Part shown: positions 1 through 11,537 of the stretch, piece after piece
Layout: the number at the start of each line of letters is the position of its first letter
How positions within the stretch are numbered: the first letter of the stretch is position 1
NCBI GenBank assembly: GCA_001986395.2
Contig: MQVO02000001.1
Location: forward strand, 868,001-932,000
Direction of reading: 5' to 3'
DNA length: 64,000 bases
From: Irpex lacteus
Lineage: Eukaryota; Basidiomycota; Agaricomycetes; Polyporales; Irpicaceae
The notes under the pieces: model-generated
The model's database searches: none
What the model was told of the DNA's origin: nothing
What the model saw: only the letters and a program-made list of their open reading frames with translations
Translations under genes and position numbers: made by a program

Positions 1-249
1 CCTCGCCATGGGGACCTAGAGCATCATAATGTCCTCATCGGGCGAACCCAGTAAGTGGGCTGTACTTGTAAAGCGTACTTCATCCAGGGCAAGCAACAGC
101 AGTGCCATACGACTCGCAGAGTCAGAGAAAGTAGCATCGGTTGCATGCGTAAGTTGTCCTGGACAAGTATCAGATTAGGCCAAGGTTGGAGGAAAATGAG
201 ACGGTCGACTAACAGTTGAACAAGTCTATCGTAAGATGGGGCGTACACC

Positions 250-662
250 TTAGGCCTTCTTTCCCTTGGCTTTTTCTTTTTCCTTTTCTGAAACGCTGTA
301 GAAGACAGTCTTTGTATGGGCACATACTCACGATACATAGCTATTAAGACATACCCCTCGAGAGCGACGTTCTTCATGATGGTAAGCTTGCCCGAAGAAG
401 CGGCGGTGGCAGCGTGCTGCTCGATACTCCTACTGATCTTCGCACTCAACTCCTACAATACAAACTGTCAGACACTCCTATCCCATGCCCCAAAGCCAAT
501 GAGATTGACCTTGTGCAGAGCCGCATGCTTCACTGCATCCTTCTTCTTCGGTGCAATGTAGCGTTGCCCCTTCTTGGTTGAGGAAGCAGATTTTTGGGCA
601 TGACGAGAAGCAGCAGATGTGTTCTTTTTCTTAGAGACCCCCTTGAGTTGTCCTTGAGCCAT
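250..662 (-). CDS. UPF0390 family small basic protein
   Basis: Three exons: 662-510, 452-355 and 295-250 (297 nt, 98 aa). The protein starts MAQGQLKG, followed by a lysine-rich stretch with KKGQRYIAPKKK, the hallmark of the UPF0390 family (human relative C19orf53). Exon 2 carries GKLTIMKNVALEG, and exon 3 ends in a Lys/Glu tail (KEKEKAKGKK). The family is small, nuclear or nucleolar and poorly characterised; its role is not shown by the sequence. The ATG at 662 was chosen because it gives the family N-terminus; an in-frame upstream ATG at 743 would add unrelated residues. It is divergent from the NDUFA9 gene, with about 210 bp between start codons. Confidence 0.85.
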
Positions 663-875
663 TTTTACGGGAATAACAAGATAATTTGTGTGTAAAGAGG
701 AGGAGGTCGCCTTCAAGTTGTTCGACAAAGTCAATGAAATCAATTGGCTGCCGACTTATCCGGACATTGCCGAACTCTTTCAAGCGCTGGAGGAGGTCGT
801 TGAACCGTGACTGCCTGTCGCTGGACCCGACTCAACCACCGACAACCAAATATTCTCCTCGCCCGTCTCCTCACG

Positions 876-2663
876 ATGCTGAGCACCGCTGCGAGTCGTG
901 CTAGCCTGGCGAGGGTCTTGGCCTCGCAGAAGGTGCGTGGGGTATCGCTCACTGCGCTCGTCGCATTCGAAGGCTCACATGTACCGACTCGACCCGGTCA
1001 CTTCCACAGCGCGGACTACATGACATTGTCAATATTCCAAACAGGCCCGCCGTATCAAATGGACCCCCTGGAAGAAGTGCTACTACTGGCCATGTCGTCA
1101 CTGTTTTTGGAGCTACCGGGTTCCTTGGGAGGTACTTGGTGTCTAAGATTGGTGTGTTGCGGTTATTCTTCTGCAAATGAAGAGCTTATTCTGAGATTAT
1201 GCTTGGCAATGCAGCTAAGTCTGGAACCCAGGTAATTGTGCCGTATCGTGACGAGGACGAGAAGAGGCACTTGAAGGTCATGGGCGACTTGGGTCAGATC
1301 GTGCCTATGGTGCGTACGATAGAGAAGACTTGTGAATCCTTTGCGTGACGAGAACATTAACTCATGTCCTATAGGAGTGGGATTTGCGTCGCCCGGATCA
1401 GATTGAGGAGTGCCTCAGGCACTCGGATACCGTGTACAACCTCGTTGGCCGTGACTTCGAAACTAAGTGAGCACCGTCTAGACCTTTCATTCCGACGTCA
1501 TTTCTGCTCTATGAAGCATGGCTACTGACCGCCAGGGATTCGCAGGAACTTTGACTTCAAGTCCGTGCAAGTTGACGGTGCCGAGTCCATTGCCAAGATT
1601 GCAGCTGAAGCTGGCGTCCCCCGTCTTATTCATGTGTCTCATTTGAACGCAGACAAAACTTCTAAATCGAAGTTCTACCAAGCCAAGGCCGAGGGTGAGG
1701 AGAAGGTTAGAGCTGCCTTCCCAAATGCGACAATCGTGAGGCCCGCAGCACTATACGGTTATGAAGATAGGCTGCTGAATAACATTGCCAGTACGTGATG
1801 TTCATCTAGTCATATAGCCTTACAACATGTGAATTCTTGCTAATACGGTTACTTTCTTACCAGTCTGGTCTATATGGTGGAAGCTTAACAACGCACAAAC
1901 CAAGATTCGTCCCGTGCATGTGAGTATTACAGCCACGTAAGGTGATATCCGCTGACGCACGTTTATCTGTTTTTCCAGGTCATGGATGTTGCGCAGGCGT
2001 TGACCAACATTCTCTCAATACCTTCGCTGCCAGGTACTCTGAACCTCCCAGGACCATCCACCTTGACATACGACTACCTTCTCGCGCTCCTTTCCACTGT
2101 TACGTACAACCCACCCAGCCGGGCACCAGTCGTTCCCAAGAGCATCGCGACGTTCTTGGCAAAGGCTGCACAAAACGTTTGGTGGCCAGCGCTGAGCCCC
2201 GACGAGGTCGAGAGACGGTACATTGACGATTCGAACGTTGCGGGTGACTGGGACAAAGTGGGGGTGGAGCCGACGGAGATCGAAGATCACGCTCTGCTGT
2301 ACCTGAGACGATACCGTTCTGCGTACGTGTTTCATTGCATTTACTCTGCCACGGGCTTATGAACTCTCACTGACACAATTCACTCCTTTGGCATGCCTTC
2401 GTTCATTTCGGTGTCACTACGCCCCTCATCCACTCATCACAATCGCTCATTCGCTGGTTCGATAATTCATCCGCTGCGGTTATTTGTCATGCCCTTCCGG
2501 TCTTCTGCATCCCATCAGCGAGAACTTCGTTCGGCCTGTGGTGTTGCCACCCTCACGCGAGAACCCGGTAAGTGTCCGTTCCTGTCGAGCATTGAAGTTT
2601 GATCAGAGCAACTGGGCTGACCAACGTCGACACTTTCCTATTTTGTAGTGGGAGTTCTCATAG
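876..2663 (+). CDS. NDUFA9: Complex I 40-kDa subunit (NDUFA9-like)
   Basis: Nine exons: 876-932, 1010-1151, 1215-1309, 1375-1466, 1546-1790, 1864-1919, 1979-2322, 2519-2567 and 2649-2663 (364 aa). This is an accessory subunit of mitochondrial NADH:ubiquinone oxidoreductase with an atypical short-chain dehydrogenase fold. The first 19 residues ([19 protein letters not shown]) look like a mitochondrial presequence and occupy exon 1 alone. The NAD(P)-binding motif [10 protein letters not shown] lies near residue 53, followed by [38 protein letters not shown] and [12 protein letters not shown], and then [11 protein letters not shown]. These are the standard family landmarks. Every intron is GT-AG and all phases close. 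The two short terminal exons ([16 protein letters not shown] and WEFS) are the least certain. Confidence 0.92.
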
Positions 2664-3807
2664 ATCTAGGATTCGGCTGTCAGAGCTGCTGCGGTGGAAC
2701 GACTTCAGGACACTGCGATACCAGGACAGCGGACGCGCGTGCTCTAGATTATTCCCATTATTCCTTGGCAATGCGATAATTCATAAGTTGTGTGAAGCCT
2801 GTGCATGCGGATCCGTGCGATTATTTGTGGAACGAGGCAAGATAGAGTGTGCTTTATTGCGATATTAGGGGCGGCTTATGAGAGTGGCCGGGCACGTTGC
2901 GAGTGTATAGGGACCCGCTGGGTGGACGGCAAGTTGTTCGTTTGTTTGGCAGGATAAATTGTGGGAAGCGGGGTTTTGCGAGATGGGGCTGAACCGTGAT
3001 GACTAGACATGACTGGCGAGATAGTGGAGACGGTCGACGCTTCGCTGAGGCACGGCGTTTTCATAGCAGGCTCAAGAGATATCTTCGGTGAATTAGGAGG
3101 TGGGGACTGGACAAGTGTGAGCATATGTTGTAGATCCCTCCCGCCCCTCGACGGGTCCAGCGGATCACTGATGAGTATATTACATAGAGTCGTGCTCCAC
3201 AGCTCTTTACTCACGCGAACATCGCGTTGCGGATGCTGTTCTATGTCTGCGTAGATATGAGGTACGATGTTCTCGGTGGTCCTAACGGGGATGCTTGGCA
3301 GGCCTCATTGATGCATCCCTACAAGCCGGAATGAGTGGGAATGTTGTAGCGATCTAATAGATAGAAAGCAGGTGCAAGGAGATGGCCGGAGTATGCTGTA
3401 TTGAGAGTCCTAGACAGGCCTCGGAACTCGCGGTGTCAATCCGTGTCAGTACTTCATTGGAAGGCACTGAAGGGTGTTAATTGCGCTATTCGTATCATTT
3501 TCCAATACCTGAGAGTCACGGGCAGCTGAATGGCGCGCTGCATTCGTGCGAGTGTTGCGTCAAAAGATAACCTAATCTCAGGTGAGGCGTGCGAGAGCGA
3601 ATGTTTTCCTCTTATGGCAGAATGATTGATCAGGACCCCGAAGACTGCCCTCGGTGATTGCTGGAAATTATCTACGTCACACATGTCACAAGCGTCCACG
3701 CGAATTTTTGGAGACGTCAGGGGCGCTCATTTCCGCCAGCAGCCAGCTCGCAACCGCCACCACCGACAACGACAGTCTCCTCATCACCCACTTCAACGTA
3801 GAACACA
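2664..3807. other. Intergenic, no gene seen
   Basis: This 1.1-kb stretch lies between NDUFA9 and TOM22. The open frames are short, overlap on both strands and have no family resemblance. It presumably holds the NDUFA9 3' UTR and the TOM22 promoter; a pyrimidine- and CA-rich leader directly precedes the TOM22 start codon. Confidence 0.5.
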
Positions 3808-4403
3808 ATGGTCAAGGTTGAAATCGTCGAAGAGAAGGATCAGGATGTGAACAACTCTCCCTACATGTCGCAGGCGTCATCACGCACCTCATCCTCCGTC
3901 TCGCTGTCTTCCAACGAGTCAGACCTGGATGCCGAAGAGTCATTCTACGAGCGACTCACGGCCCTCGTGGACATCGTGCCACCCACCACGCGGCACAGCA
4001 TCACATCCACTTTCTCAAAAACAGCTGGCTTCCTGAAATCCGGAGGACGAGTGGTCGGCAATATCGTGTGGATAGTCACCACCAGCGCTCTGCTCGTGGG
4101 ACTTCCTCTCGCGCTCAGCCTGGAGGACGAGTCCAAGATTGTGGCACAGGAGAAGGAGCAGTACGCACAACAATATGGTGCGCAGCAGGTACGTGTTATC
4201 TGTTTTCCCTTTCAAATGCATGCGAAACGCGTCGGCACGTCAGCATGGTCCCATTCTCCTTTTCCCGTAACTTCCCCTCCGCCAGACTGCTTTACTGACG
4301 AGTTCACTTTGTTTAATAGATGGCAGCACCGTCATCCTTGTACCCTGCCCCGCCAGGCTCCAATCAGAACCAGCAGAAGGGAATCGTCCCTCCTGGGTTC
4401 TGA
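3808..4403 (+). CDS. TOM22: Mitochondrial import receptor subunit TOM22
   Basis: Two exons, 3808-4188 and 4320-4403 (154 aa). TOM22 is the central receptor and organiser of the outer-membrane TOM translocase. The sequence shows the expected layout: an acidic, Ser-rich cytosolic segment (residues 1-45), the conserved stretch FYERLTALVDIVPPTTRH (about 47-63), a GGRVVGNIVWIVTTSALLVG segment starting the single membrane span (about 82-104), and a short Gln/Pro-rich intermembrane-space tail ending IVPPGF. The tail is added by exon 2, joined at CAG|ATG. Length matches fungal TOM22. Confidence 0.93.
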
Positions 4404-4985
4404 TAATCCCGCGCATCCATCATGTTATCCCATATTCGCACCCGTGCCCAGATTCGTGCATAGAGTCCTTGGCCCGCTCTGCATTTACTTGTGTATCATA
4501 CGATATCGTCCGTTGCTTATTGCTGCTAATGCCATGCTCTCCTCTCTTCTGGATCATGTGTGACTTGCTGAGATTGTACATCCCGACGCCCTCCTTTATG
4601 CGTGTGACGTATTTGTGACCTAAGGTAACCTCAAACAGGACCCCGGCCACTGGACTGTCTGGGTATACATCACTTCACCGCAGCAGATGTGTTGGGGTAT
4701 CCGTCTCTGTGCTGTTTGTTTTTCTTGTTTCTTGTCTTCTTTGTTCTTTATCTCCTTGTGATTGTGCATATGGAACGGCAGGCACAGGGTTGGATGGCAG
4801 TGAATTAGCACGGTGATCAATTAGTCTTACTCAAGCGTCTCTTCGGGGCCGAATCGTTACACCATCGAAATCAAAGCAAGCAGTCCGTCGGCAGTCTATT
4901 TCAGGCCTCCGCAAGTTCACCCTCCTCTTCAAACACTTTCTTCGTCTGCAACCACCACCATCTCTATTTCCAGCTTCGCTCAAAT
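4404..4985. other. Intergenic region before the zinc-cluster gene
   Basis: This 0.6-kb region holds the TOM22 3' end and the promoter of the next gene. It contains a T-rich tract at about 4712-4757. No supportable coding region was found. Confidence 0.5.
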
Positions 4986-7900
4986 ATGGAGGCGTCAGGC
5001 TCAGGTCAGCCAGCAGCGAGATCTCCTGCGTCGTCAGGTGCGAGCTACACATAACTTGTGACGCGCTTCCGAGTATCTGTGGCCTGACGAGGGGTCCGAC
5101 ATGCAGGTTTCAACTTTTCTTCCCCCTCCGTACAGAACCAGATACATGAGCTGGCTAAAACACTGCCACCTCCGCGGAGACAGAATACAGCTTGCGATGC
5201 GTGTCGGTGCGTCTCAGCGCGAATGAATTCAATGCCGAGCTGTACGCTTACGCGCCCGCCACTGTGATTAATAGCTCGCGCAAAGTAAAATGTAACCAGC
5301 TCCCTGGCCAAGACAAGGTACGATCCTCTACTTCTATTCAAAGTAAACGAGCTTATGTTTCTATCAGTGCGCGGTGCGGATTTTCTCACAGGTTCATGGC
5401 GGCAATGTGGTACTGACTGTCTGCGCAGCATTGCTTAGCCAAGAACTATCCCTGCACGTTAGTCAGATATCATATTCTCACAAGTAACGAGGCTTATCGT
5501 GCATTAGACACTACGTACAACAGGCTACCTCTGAGAAACGGCGGCTCTCTGCCAAGAGGCCGCGTACTCTCAGCAACTCGAACGGCAGGTTCGTGTATCT
5601 CGCTCCTGCCGTATATAGAAAACTAACGTGTTTTCAGCCCCGCGCCAACTGCGGGACCTATACGAACGTAACTACCTTCATCTCTTGTGTGAGCGGTGGT
5701 TTTACGTACTCTTCACAGACCATCCGAAGGCGCGAGATCACATCCATATCCACCAGTGTCCGTACAAACTCCTCCGCCACAACAACCACCTTCTCAGATT
5801 GCTAGAGTTACCAATGAAACATCGACTAAGGACCTGCTCGTATATCTGTTCTCCCCACCGGATCCGAAGTTCGTCCTCCTGCGCTAACAGCATCTTCTGT
5901 ATGATGTTCTGATTTATCCTGCAGCGATTTGAGTAATGCACCCAACTCCCGACTGCCTAATACGAAGACGGCGCGTACTGTTTCGGAAGCTTACGCGGAA
6001 TGGGGCGAGCTTGGTCATCAACTGCAGTCCGAAAGCTTTAGAATTGAGTGCGTGCGGTTCTTCCTTCTCTTCTTCCGCTTCTCGTTTGCTGCATTCAAAC
6101 ATTCATCAAGCCCGAATTTGCAAAGTCTCCTTTTGGTTTATATCATGCGCTGACACCTCGGTTTGCAGCTTTGCCTTCGACCTCGTAGAAGTCTTTTTCC
6201 AGATAGTCCACACCCGCCTCCCGCTACTAAACCCATCACAATTCCGCGCTCGTTTACAGCACAGTCTTCAGACGATCAGTCCATACGCACCAGTCGACCG
6301 CTCATCGTACGGCTCGCCGGGCTCAGTCACTGCGTTCAAGCAGCTCCATAACGCGTTAGTCTCATTCTCTAGCACGGCCTTTGGTCACCTTGTCTCGAAG
6401 TTTGGAACTAACCATTACGCACTATTTATCCGCGTCATATTGAATTCACAGGCTTGTGGCAGTTGTTATTTCGTGGGGCGCAAAGTTCTCGGAGCACCCA
6501 CTGTTGGTGAAGGACCGCGCCCGGAATAATGGCCAGAGCTTGCTTGCGAGGACACTCATCAACCGAGCGCGCGAGTTGGCAGAGGATCTCAAGGTCCATC
6601 GTGTGCCCAATGCAGACCATGTCGTTGTGGCATTGCTCATCGAGCCTATGCAGAACCGTGAGTGCATGTCAGCTGCCTATCATTGTCAACGGCTCATTGA
6701 ATGGATTATTGCCATCTTCGTGCTGCAGAGAATTTTGACGATAACACCGGTGAGTATGATTCTTGTGTGGAAGCTCCTTATCCTGCTGACGACGATCGGG
6801 AAGGCTTCCATGGATTCTGGCTATTTTCCGCCATCCGACTTCTGTTGGATTTGCAGGTGTGTGTTTCCTGATTTGGTGCTCACCATGATTTTCCCTCCCA
6901 GAGCTGATTTTATCATGGTTCACGGGTCAGATCAACCACAAATCCGTGATGTCGAATATTGAGGACCCAGAAGCTCGAGGGACGATGATCTTCGCCTGGT
7001 GGATGGCCTGTTTGTCAGATGCTTACCGAAGTGTCTATTACAGGAGGAAACCGATGCTGTCAGTCTCGACTTTTCATCCTCATCACCATTTCGTGCAAAC
7101 GTGATTGATACTTTGGTCTTACGGCGATCAACAGCGATGATGATGACTACGACATCGACTTTTACACTGTCGGTCCCGCATCCCCATCCGAAATTGCCGA
7201 GGCGGCTCAGCCCTCTCCCTCCATAAGAGAGCAGTTAGAGGTAAGCTTATATCGCATATTTTCCTCCGATGCGTATCTTCATGGCTAATGCACAACTTCT
7301 CTCTCCGTAGTTCCTAGTACGTTTCAACCTGTTCCCAAGCCTCGTTGTTCCTGTTCCTCATGCTGTGGCAACATTACAGGGCTACTACCGCTCAGCCCAC
7401 GCACTGGCGCGCATTGCTCGACAGATGTCCCGTCAACTATGGCGACCTGCAACGGAGTCGGATGGCATCCCGCTTGAAGTGCTTCTAAATCTCATCAACA
7501 TCCTTAATGAGTGGAAGGACGAACATTTGCAACGAGTGGGTGTTCCGAGTAACTTTGCGGCGGAGTGGGATTTTGTTAGTGCCGTGTCTGCTTGTGAGTA
7601 CATTGTGCATCATTATATAACCATCTCGTGGGTTCTAATCGCTGTGTTTTAACGTCTTTTACCCCTCGCCTTACGAACACAGGTGCGAGCGATGCAACCT
7701 ACCACATCATGTGGATAGTCCTCTTCAATGCCCTGGACGACTTTGGCATCCGCGAAGTGAACGACATGGTACGAACGGGAAGCCCTGGGAACGAGCATCC
7801 CAATTTCGCGCAGATAGAGGCCATCAAGAAGAAGGTGGGTGATGATGCATTGCACGGGGCGCTGAGGATTGCGGGACTGGTGAGTACACCTAAGGGTTAA

Positions 7901-8416
7901 TTGCTCTCTGAATGACGGATGCTGACGGTTCCTGGATCTACTTGGACGTGCTCGTACAGGCGGGCGTGTTGACGACCAATGGCTACCTGGTACGTACAAG
8001 TCCACGTTACCTTGGACGTTTGAATCTGTGTGAACTGACCACACATCGTTTGCATCTTCGTTGTATTGGTGGCGGTCTCTGGACATTCTTTGCGTGTGTA
8101 GCGTCTGGACTCCGCAGTCATGCACGTCAGCATCATCCAGGCAGGGACCCTCCTCGCACGCCTTGGACGACCGGAAGTGGAGAACTGTATCAAGGGTCTT
8201 GAGCAGTATAGCTATGCGTATGAGGAGTGCATGGAGCAGGCCGCGGAGATCTCTCGTACCTACCACCAGGCTGTTGCGGGTGAATCCGAGCTGCAGCATA
8301 TGGCCTCTGTCGTGCCGAGAAGGACGCCGGTGCAGGACCATCAGCTCGCTACGATGAACGGGGCGGCGTTGGGCATGCAGTTCGACCCTACGGTGCTGAC
8401 TGAGTTTAGAGGATGA
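4986..8416 (+). CDS. Zn(II)2Cys6 transcription factor, 20 exons
   Basis: Exons: 4986-5037, 5107-5206, 5275-5317, 5368-5373, 5429-5457, 5508-5588, 5638-5667, 5719-5868, 5925-6047, 6169-6354, 6452-6657, 6729-6749, 6804-6856, 6931-7058, 7135-7240, 7311-7316, 7380-7593, 7683-7879, 7960-7989, 8102-8416 (691 aa). The DNA-binding domain has cysteines at residues 47, 50, 57, 66, 69 and 76 with spacing C-x2-C-x6-C-x8-C-x2-C-x6-C. The middle and C-terminal parts match the fungal-specific regulatory domain (for example GTMIFAWWMACLSDAYRSVY, and YYRSAHALARIARQMSRQLW). It should be a nuclear, sequence-specific regulator; its targets are unknown. Two exons are only 6 nt long (5368-5373 and 7311-7316). All phases close to one stop at 8414-8416. 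Domain layout resembles XlnR/AmyR-type regulators, but I do not assign it to either. Confidence 0.85.
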
Positions 8417-8796
8417 GGTATGGAGAACTGCCTTGTGGGTGATGGCGTTTGTGTTGGGAAACCCATCGAATCTGGTTAGATGTTCTTGAGTTCATGCTGG
8501 GGTCGTTTGTACTCGTGATCGTGCATGTGTATGCGTCTGGTGGAAGCGTAAGGACGCTGTCGTAGTTATTTAACTTCTCTCCCCTGTTTTGTCAGTCTAT
8601 CCACACTCCTGTTGTTTGCATATTGCACCCCCTCTCTTGCCGGGATATTTCGTTATGTACGCATACTATGGATGGAATAATGTACCTGCATCGAGATAGA
8701 GCACTACTGTGCATAGAACAAACCATTCTCCTCTCCAGAAACACATGAGATGCATTACACCTAAACCACATGAAGCATACAAGAAGAGGCCACAAA
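8417..8796. other. Convergent 3' region
   Basis: About 380 bp between the stop codons of two convergent genes (zinc-cluster factor and SAS10). No coding signal seen; likely two 3' UTRs. Confidence 0.5.
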
Positions 8797-11179
8797 CTAT
8801 GATAAACGAACGCCCTTGATGACCTTCGTGATACCGGACTTCTCTCCTTCGTATTTCCCTGTAGCAGCAAGCCCGCCCTTGAACACAGCCTTCTGCGAAG
8901 ACACCTTTTTCTTCGCCTTTTCGTAGCGCTGACGTTTCTTGACACGAGGGTTGCGCACGCTCTTGGAGCGATGCGGTGTGAGACCCTTGTTCGCCAGGAT
9001 TGCACGAGAGACGGAACGTGGCCCGTTGCCGGCGGTGTCGTCTTCGTACATTCCCTCTCTGTTCGATGAACCCACCGTTAGCCTCATACACTACTTGCCA
9101 TAAACTAGGAAGTTACTTACCGAAGAGCAGCCTGTGCAGCTTCATACTCCGCCTTCTTCTTCTCTTTCTTCTCCTTCGACTTCTGCTGCACAAGGTTATA
9201 ATACCCAGCAGCGTCGTCTCCCTCCCCATCACTCATACTTCCCTCCTCTTCTTCTCTCCTCCGTTTCTTCCCTGCCCCCTCAACCCGCGGCTCAGGCTCC
9301 GCGTCGTCCAGATCCTCACCTCCTTGCCCACGAGTCTTCGCCAACGCCTGCTTAGCCTTCTTGTCCCTCTCCTTCTGCCTGTCCTTCCAAGGAATATCAT
9401 CGTCTCCGCCCAAAGCAGTGCGAGCCCTGTCTCTTCTGGCACTAGCACTCTCGATCTTGGAAGTGTGGAAGCGTAAAGAGCGTTTACGCGCGGCCTTATC
9501 CTGCGCATCGGCATCTTGCAGAGTGGTGAACTCGCCAAAGTTGTCTGCCGCCGAGGAGTCGCCGTTCGCGAGAGAGGTAGACGATTTTGATTTGGACTTG
9601 GACTTCGAGGCGGCGGGGAACTCTGGCTCTTCCAAGTCGAACACGGGCAATTTGACGGCCGAAGTAGAAGCCTTGTCTTTCTTCTTCTCCGTCTTGCGTT
9701 TCTTTTTCGGCGGTTCGTTCTCGCCGAGCGTCGCGTTCTCAGCTTTATTTTTCTTTGCCTTCGACTTCTTAGGCGCAGCCTCGCTCTCTGTGGCCCCCTT
9801 CGCCGCCCACTCGGGATTCGCAGACTTCAGTGCCTCGACCTCCGCCAATAAGCGTTCCAACTCATTAGGTGCAAGGCCGCGCAACTGCGACAACGACAAG
9901 CCTTCACCAACACCTTCGTCGCTGTCCAAGTCGCTTTCGTCGTCATCATCCAATTCTCCGACTCCGAGAGATTCGAATGTTGACATGGACTGCTTGAGCG
10001 TAAGTAAGCGGGATATTATAGGATGTGAGCGGAGGGATTCTGGGTGTTGAGTGTATTTGTCAGAGGCACGGAGGTAGAGATAAAAGGCGAGGGTGGCGGC
10101 GTATTGGAGGAGAGCCTCTGCACGAGCGGGGAAGTCTCGTTAGGAGATATTGGAAACTAAAAGGAAGTGAATTTGCGCTTACGATAATATAGATGGAGCA
10201 TCCCAGATGAGAGCATGTCTACTGAAGGGTCCGAGTCAATACTAAGGATGGAAGCATATCATGTCAGGATAAATTACAGTGCATCGAGTAGTGTACTCAC
10301 AGCTCTATTTGTTCTTGGACTCGGATCAACTGACGGGCAGTGCCATCCCAGTCTCCAGCTAATGCTAAAGCCTCCGGGTTTGTCTTCTGTAAATGCCGTA
10401 AAAGACCTTGTTTGTCCTGAGGTAATGATTGCAGCTGCACGGAAGGTGCGGGTTCATCAAACTCCCTGCACCCTCGGTGAGTGGGATCTCAAAATATGGA
10501 TGATAATTTCGACACTCACCCAAGCTGCTCATCACTGTCAGCACCGACAATATCACCCAACCCAAAGTCTTCATCTGCCATGTTCTCTCTCAACTTCGCC
10601 TGCAGCCTCTTCGCCTCCTGCTCCTCCAACTCGTTCGCCTCTTCATCCTCCGAATCAAGTTCAGCAGCATTAGACGAGTAGTACGCCGACTTCTTCGTTC
10701 CCCAACCCTCCTCTTCCTCCTCTGATGCAGAGTCGTCGCCAGATAGTGGCGGGGAGTCGGCCTTTTGCTTGGCTTTGGACTGCTTGGACTTCTTTGCCTT
10801 CGTCGCTGCTGGTTTCTCGTCGATATCATCTTCTTCGTCAGAGTCACCCTCACTCTCTTCGTTCTCCGAATCATCTTCGTCTGAGTCGTCTGGTATGCCC
10901 TTTAGTGCAAAGACCTCCTCCTCCTCGCCTTCATCGTCAGACTGGGCATCCTCTCCGTCCAATAGAATCTGATCTCTTGACGCATGGACTATAGGAGTAC
11001 CAAAATCAATATTCATCTAATCATAGTGTCAGCAAGAGACTCGCAGACATACACTGGTCCTCCTCATCCATGGGAATGTCTGAAAGCTTGTTCCAGCGTT
11101 TCATACTGCTCTCTTTACGGTCCACAGGTCGAGCTTTCGAGCGTTTTGGAGCTCCCTTTGTTCCATGTCGTCGTGCCAT
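8797..11179 (-). CDS. SAS10: SAS10/UTP3, small-subunit processome protein
   Basis: Six exons: 11179-11053, 10988-10520, 10465-10301, 10241-10183, 10117-9121 and 9058-8797 (692 aa). SAS10/UTP3 acts in the nucleolus in U3 snoRNP-dependent 18S pre-rRNA processing. The basic N-terminus (MARRHGTKGAPKRS) is followed by a long acidic region in exon 2. The Sas10/Utp3/C1D-type helical domain then spans LQKTNPEALALAGDW through SRLLTLKQSMSTFESL, and the diagnostic C-terminal domain reads NKGLTPHRSKSVRNPRVKKR ... KAVFKGG ... SGITKVIKGVRLS. The first intron (11052-10989) was placed so that DEEDQ joins FHASRD, which keeps the frame; joining at the nearer AG would hit a stop. Confidence 0.92.
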
Positions 11180-11537
11180 GGTCGTTTAGTGTGAAATGTG
11201 TTGCACTTCGTTTATTGGTGGCCGAAGTTCGTTCGAGCCACTGTAATTGAGCGTCTAAGAAATTTCAGGAAGGAGGATAAGGCGGATCAATAAACGGATC
11301 AAAGACGTCGGGCATGTCGATAGCGTCAAACAACGTTCGGTCAATAGTAGCCTCAATGTTTGTAACTTTCAACTTGGTCATGCAGTTCATAGCTCGCATT
11401 GAACTCGAAATGTCGGTCAGGTGCGTACTATTGCATGCACTATGTAGTGCTGTATCCAGATCTAAATGCACACAACAGGTAAAGTACATATAAACGATAA
11501 ATCACCATCCTAGTCAGTAGCGGAAAACATTCTCCTT
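11180..11537. other. Promoter of SAS10 and 3' region of AsaB-like copy 1
   Basis: About 360 bp. An open frame at 11489-11265 (minus) ends in DVFDPFIDPPYPPS but has no partner exon or recognisable family, so I do not call it. Confidence 0.4.

Noticed and set aside
9361..10050. 229-codon plus-strand open frame rich in Ser/Phe.
   Set aside because: Antisense of the acidic/lysine-rich SAS10 exon; composition is the mirror of Glu/Lys codons.
11265..11489. Minus-strand frame ending DVFDPFIDPPYPPS.
   Set aside because: Looks faintly protein-like but has no exon partner, no start context and no recognisable family; it overlaps the AsaB-like 3' region.
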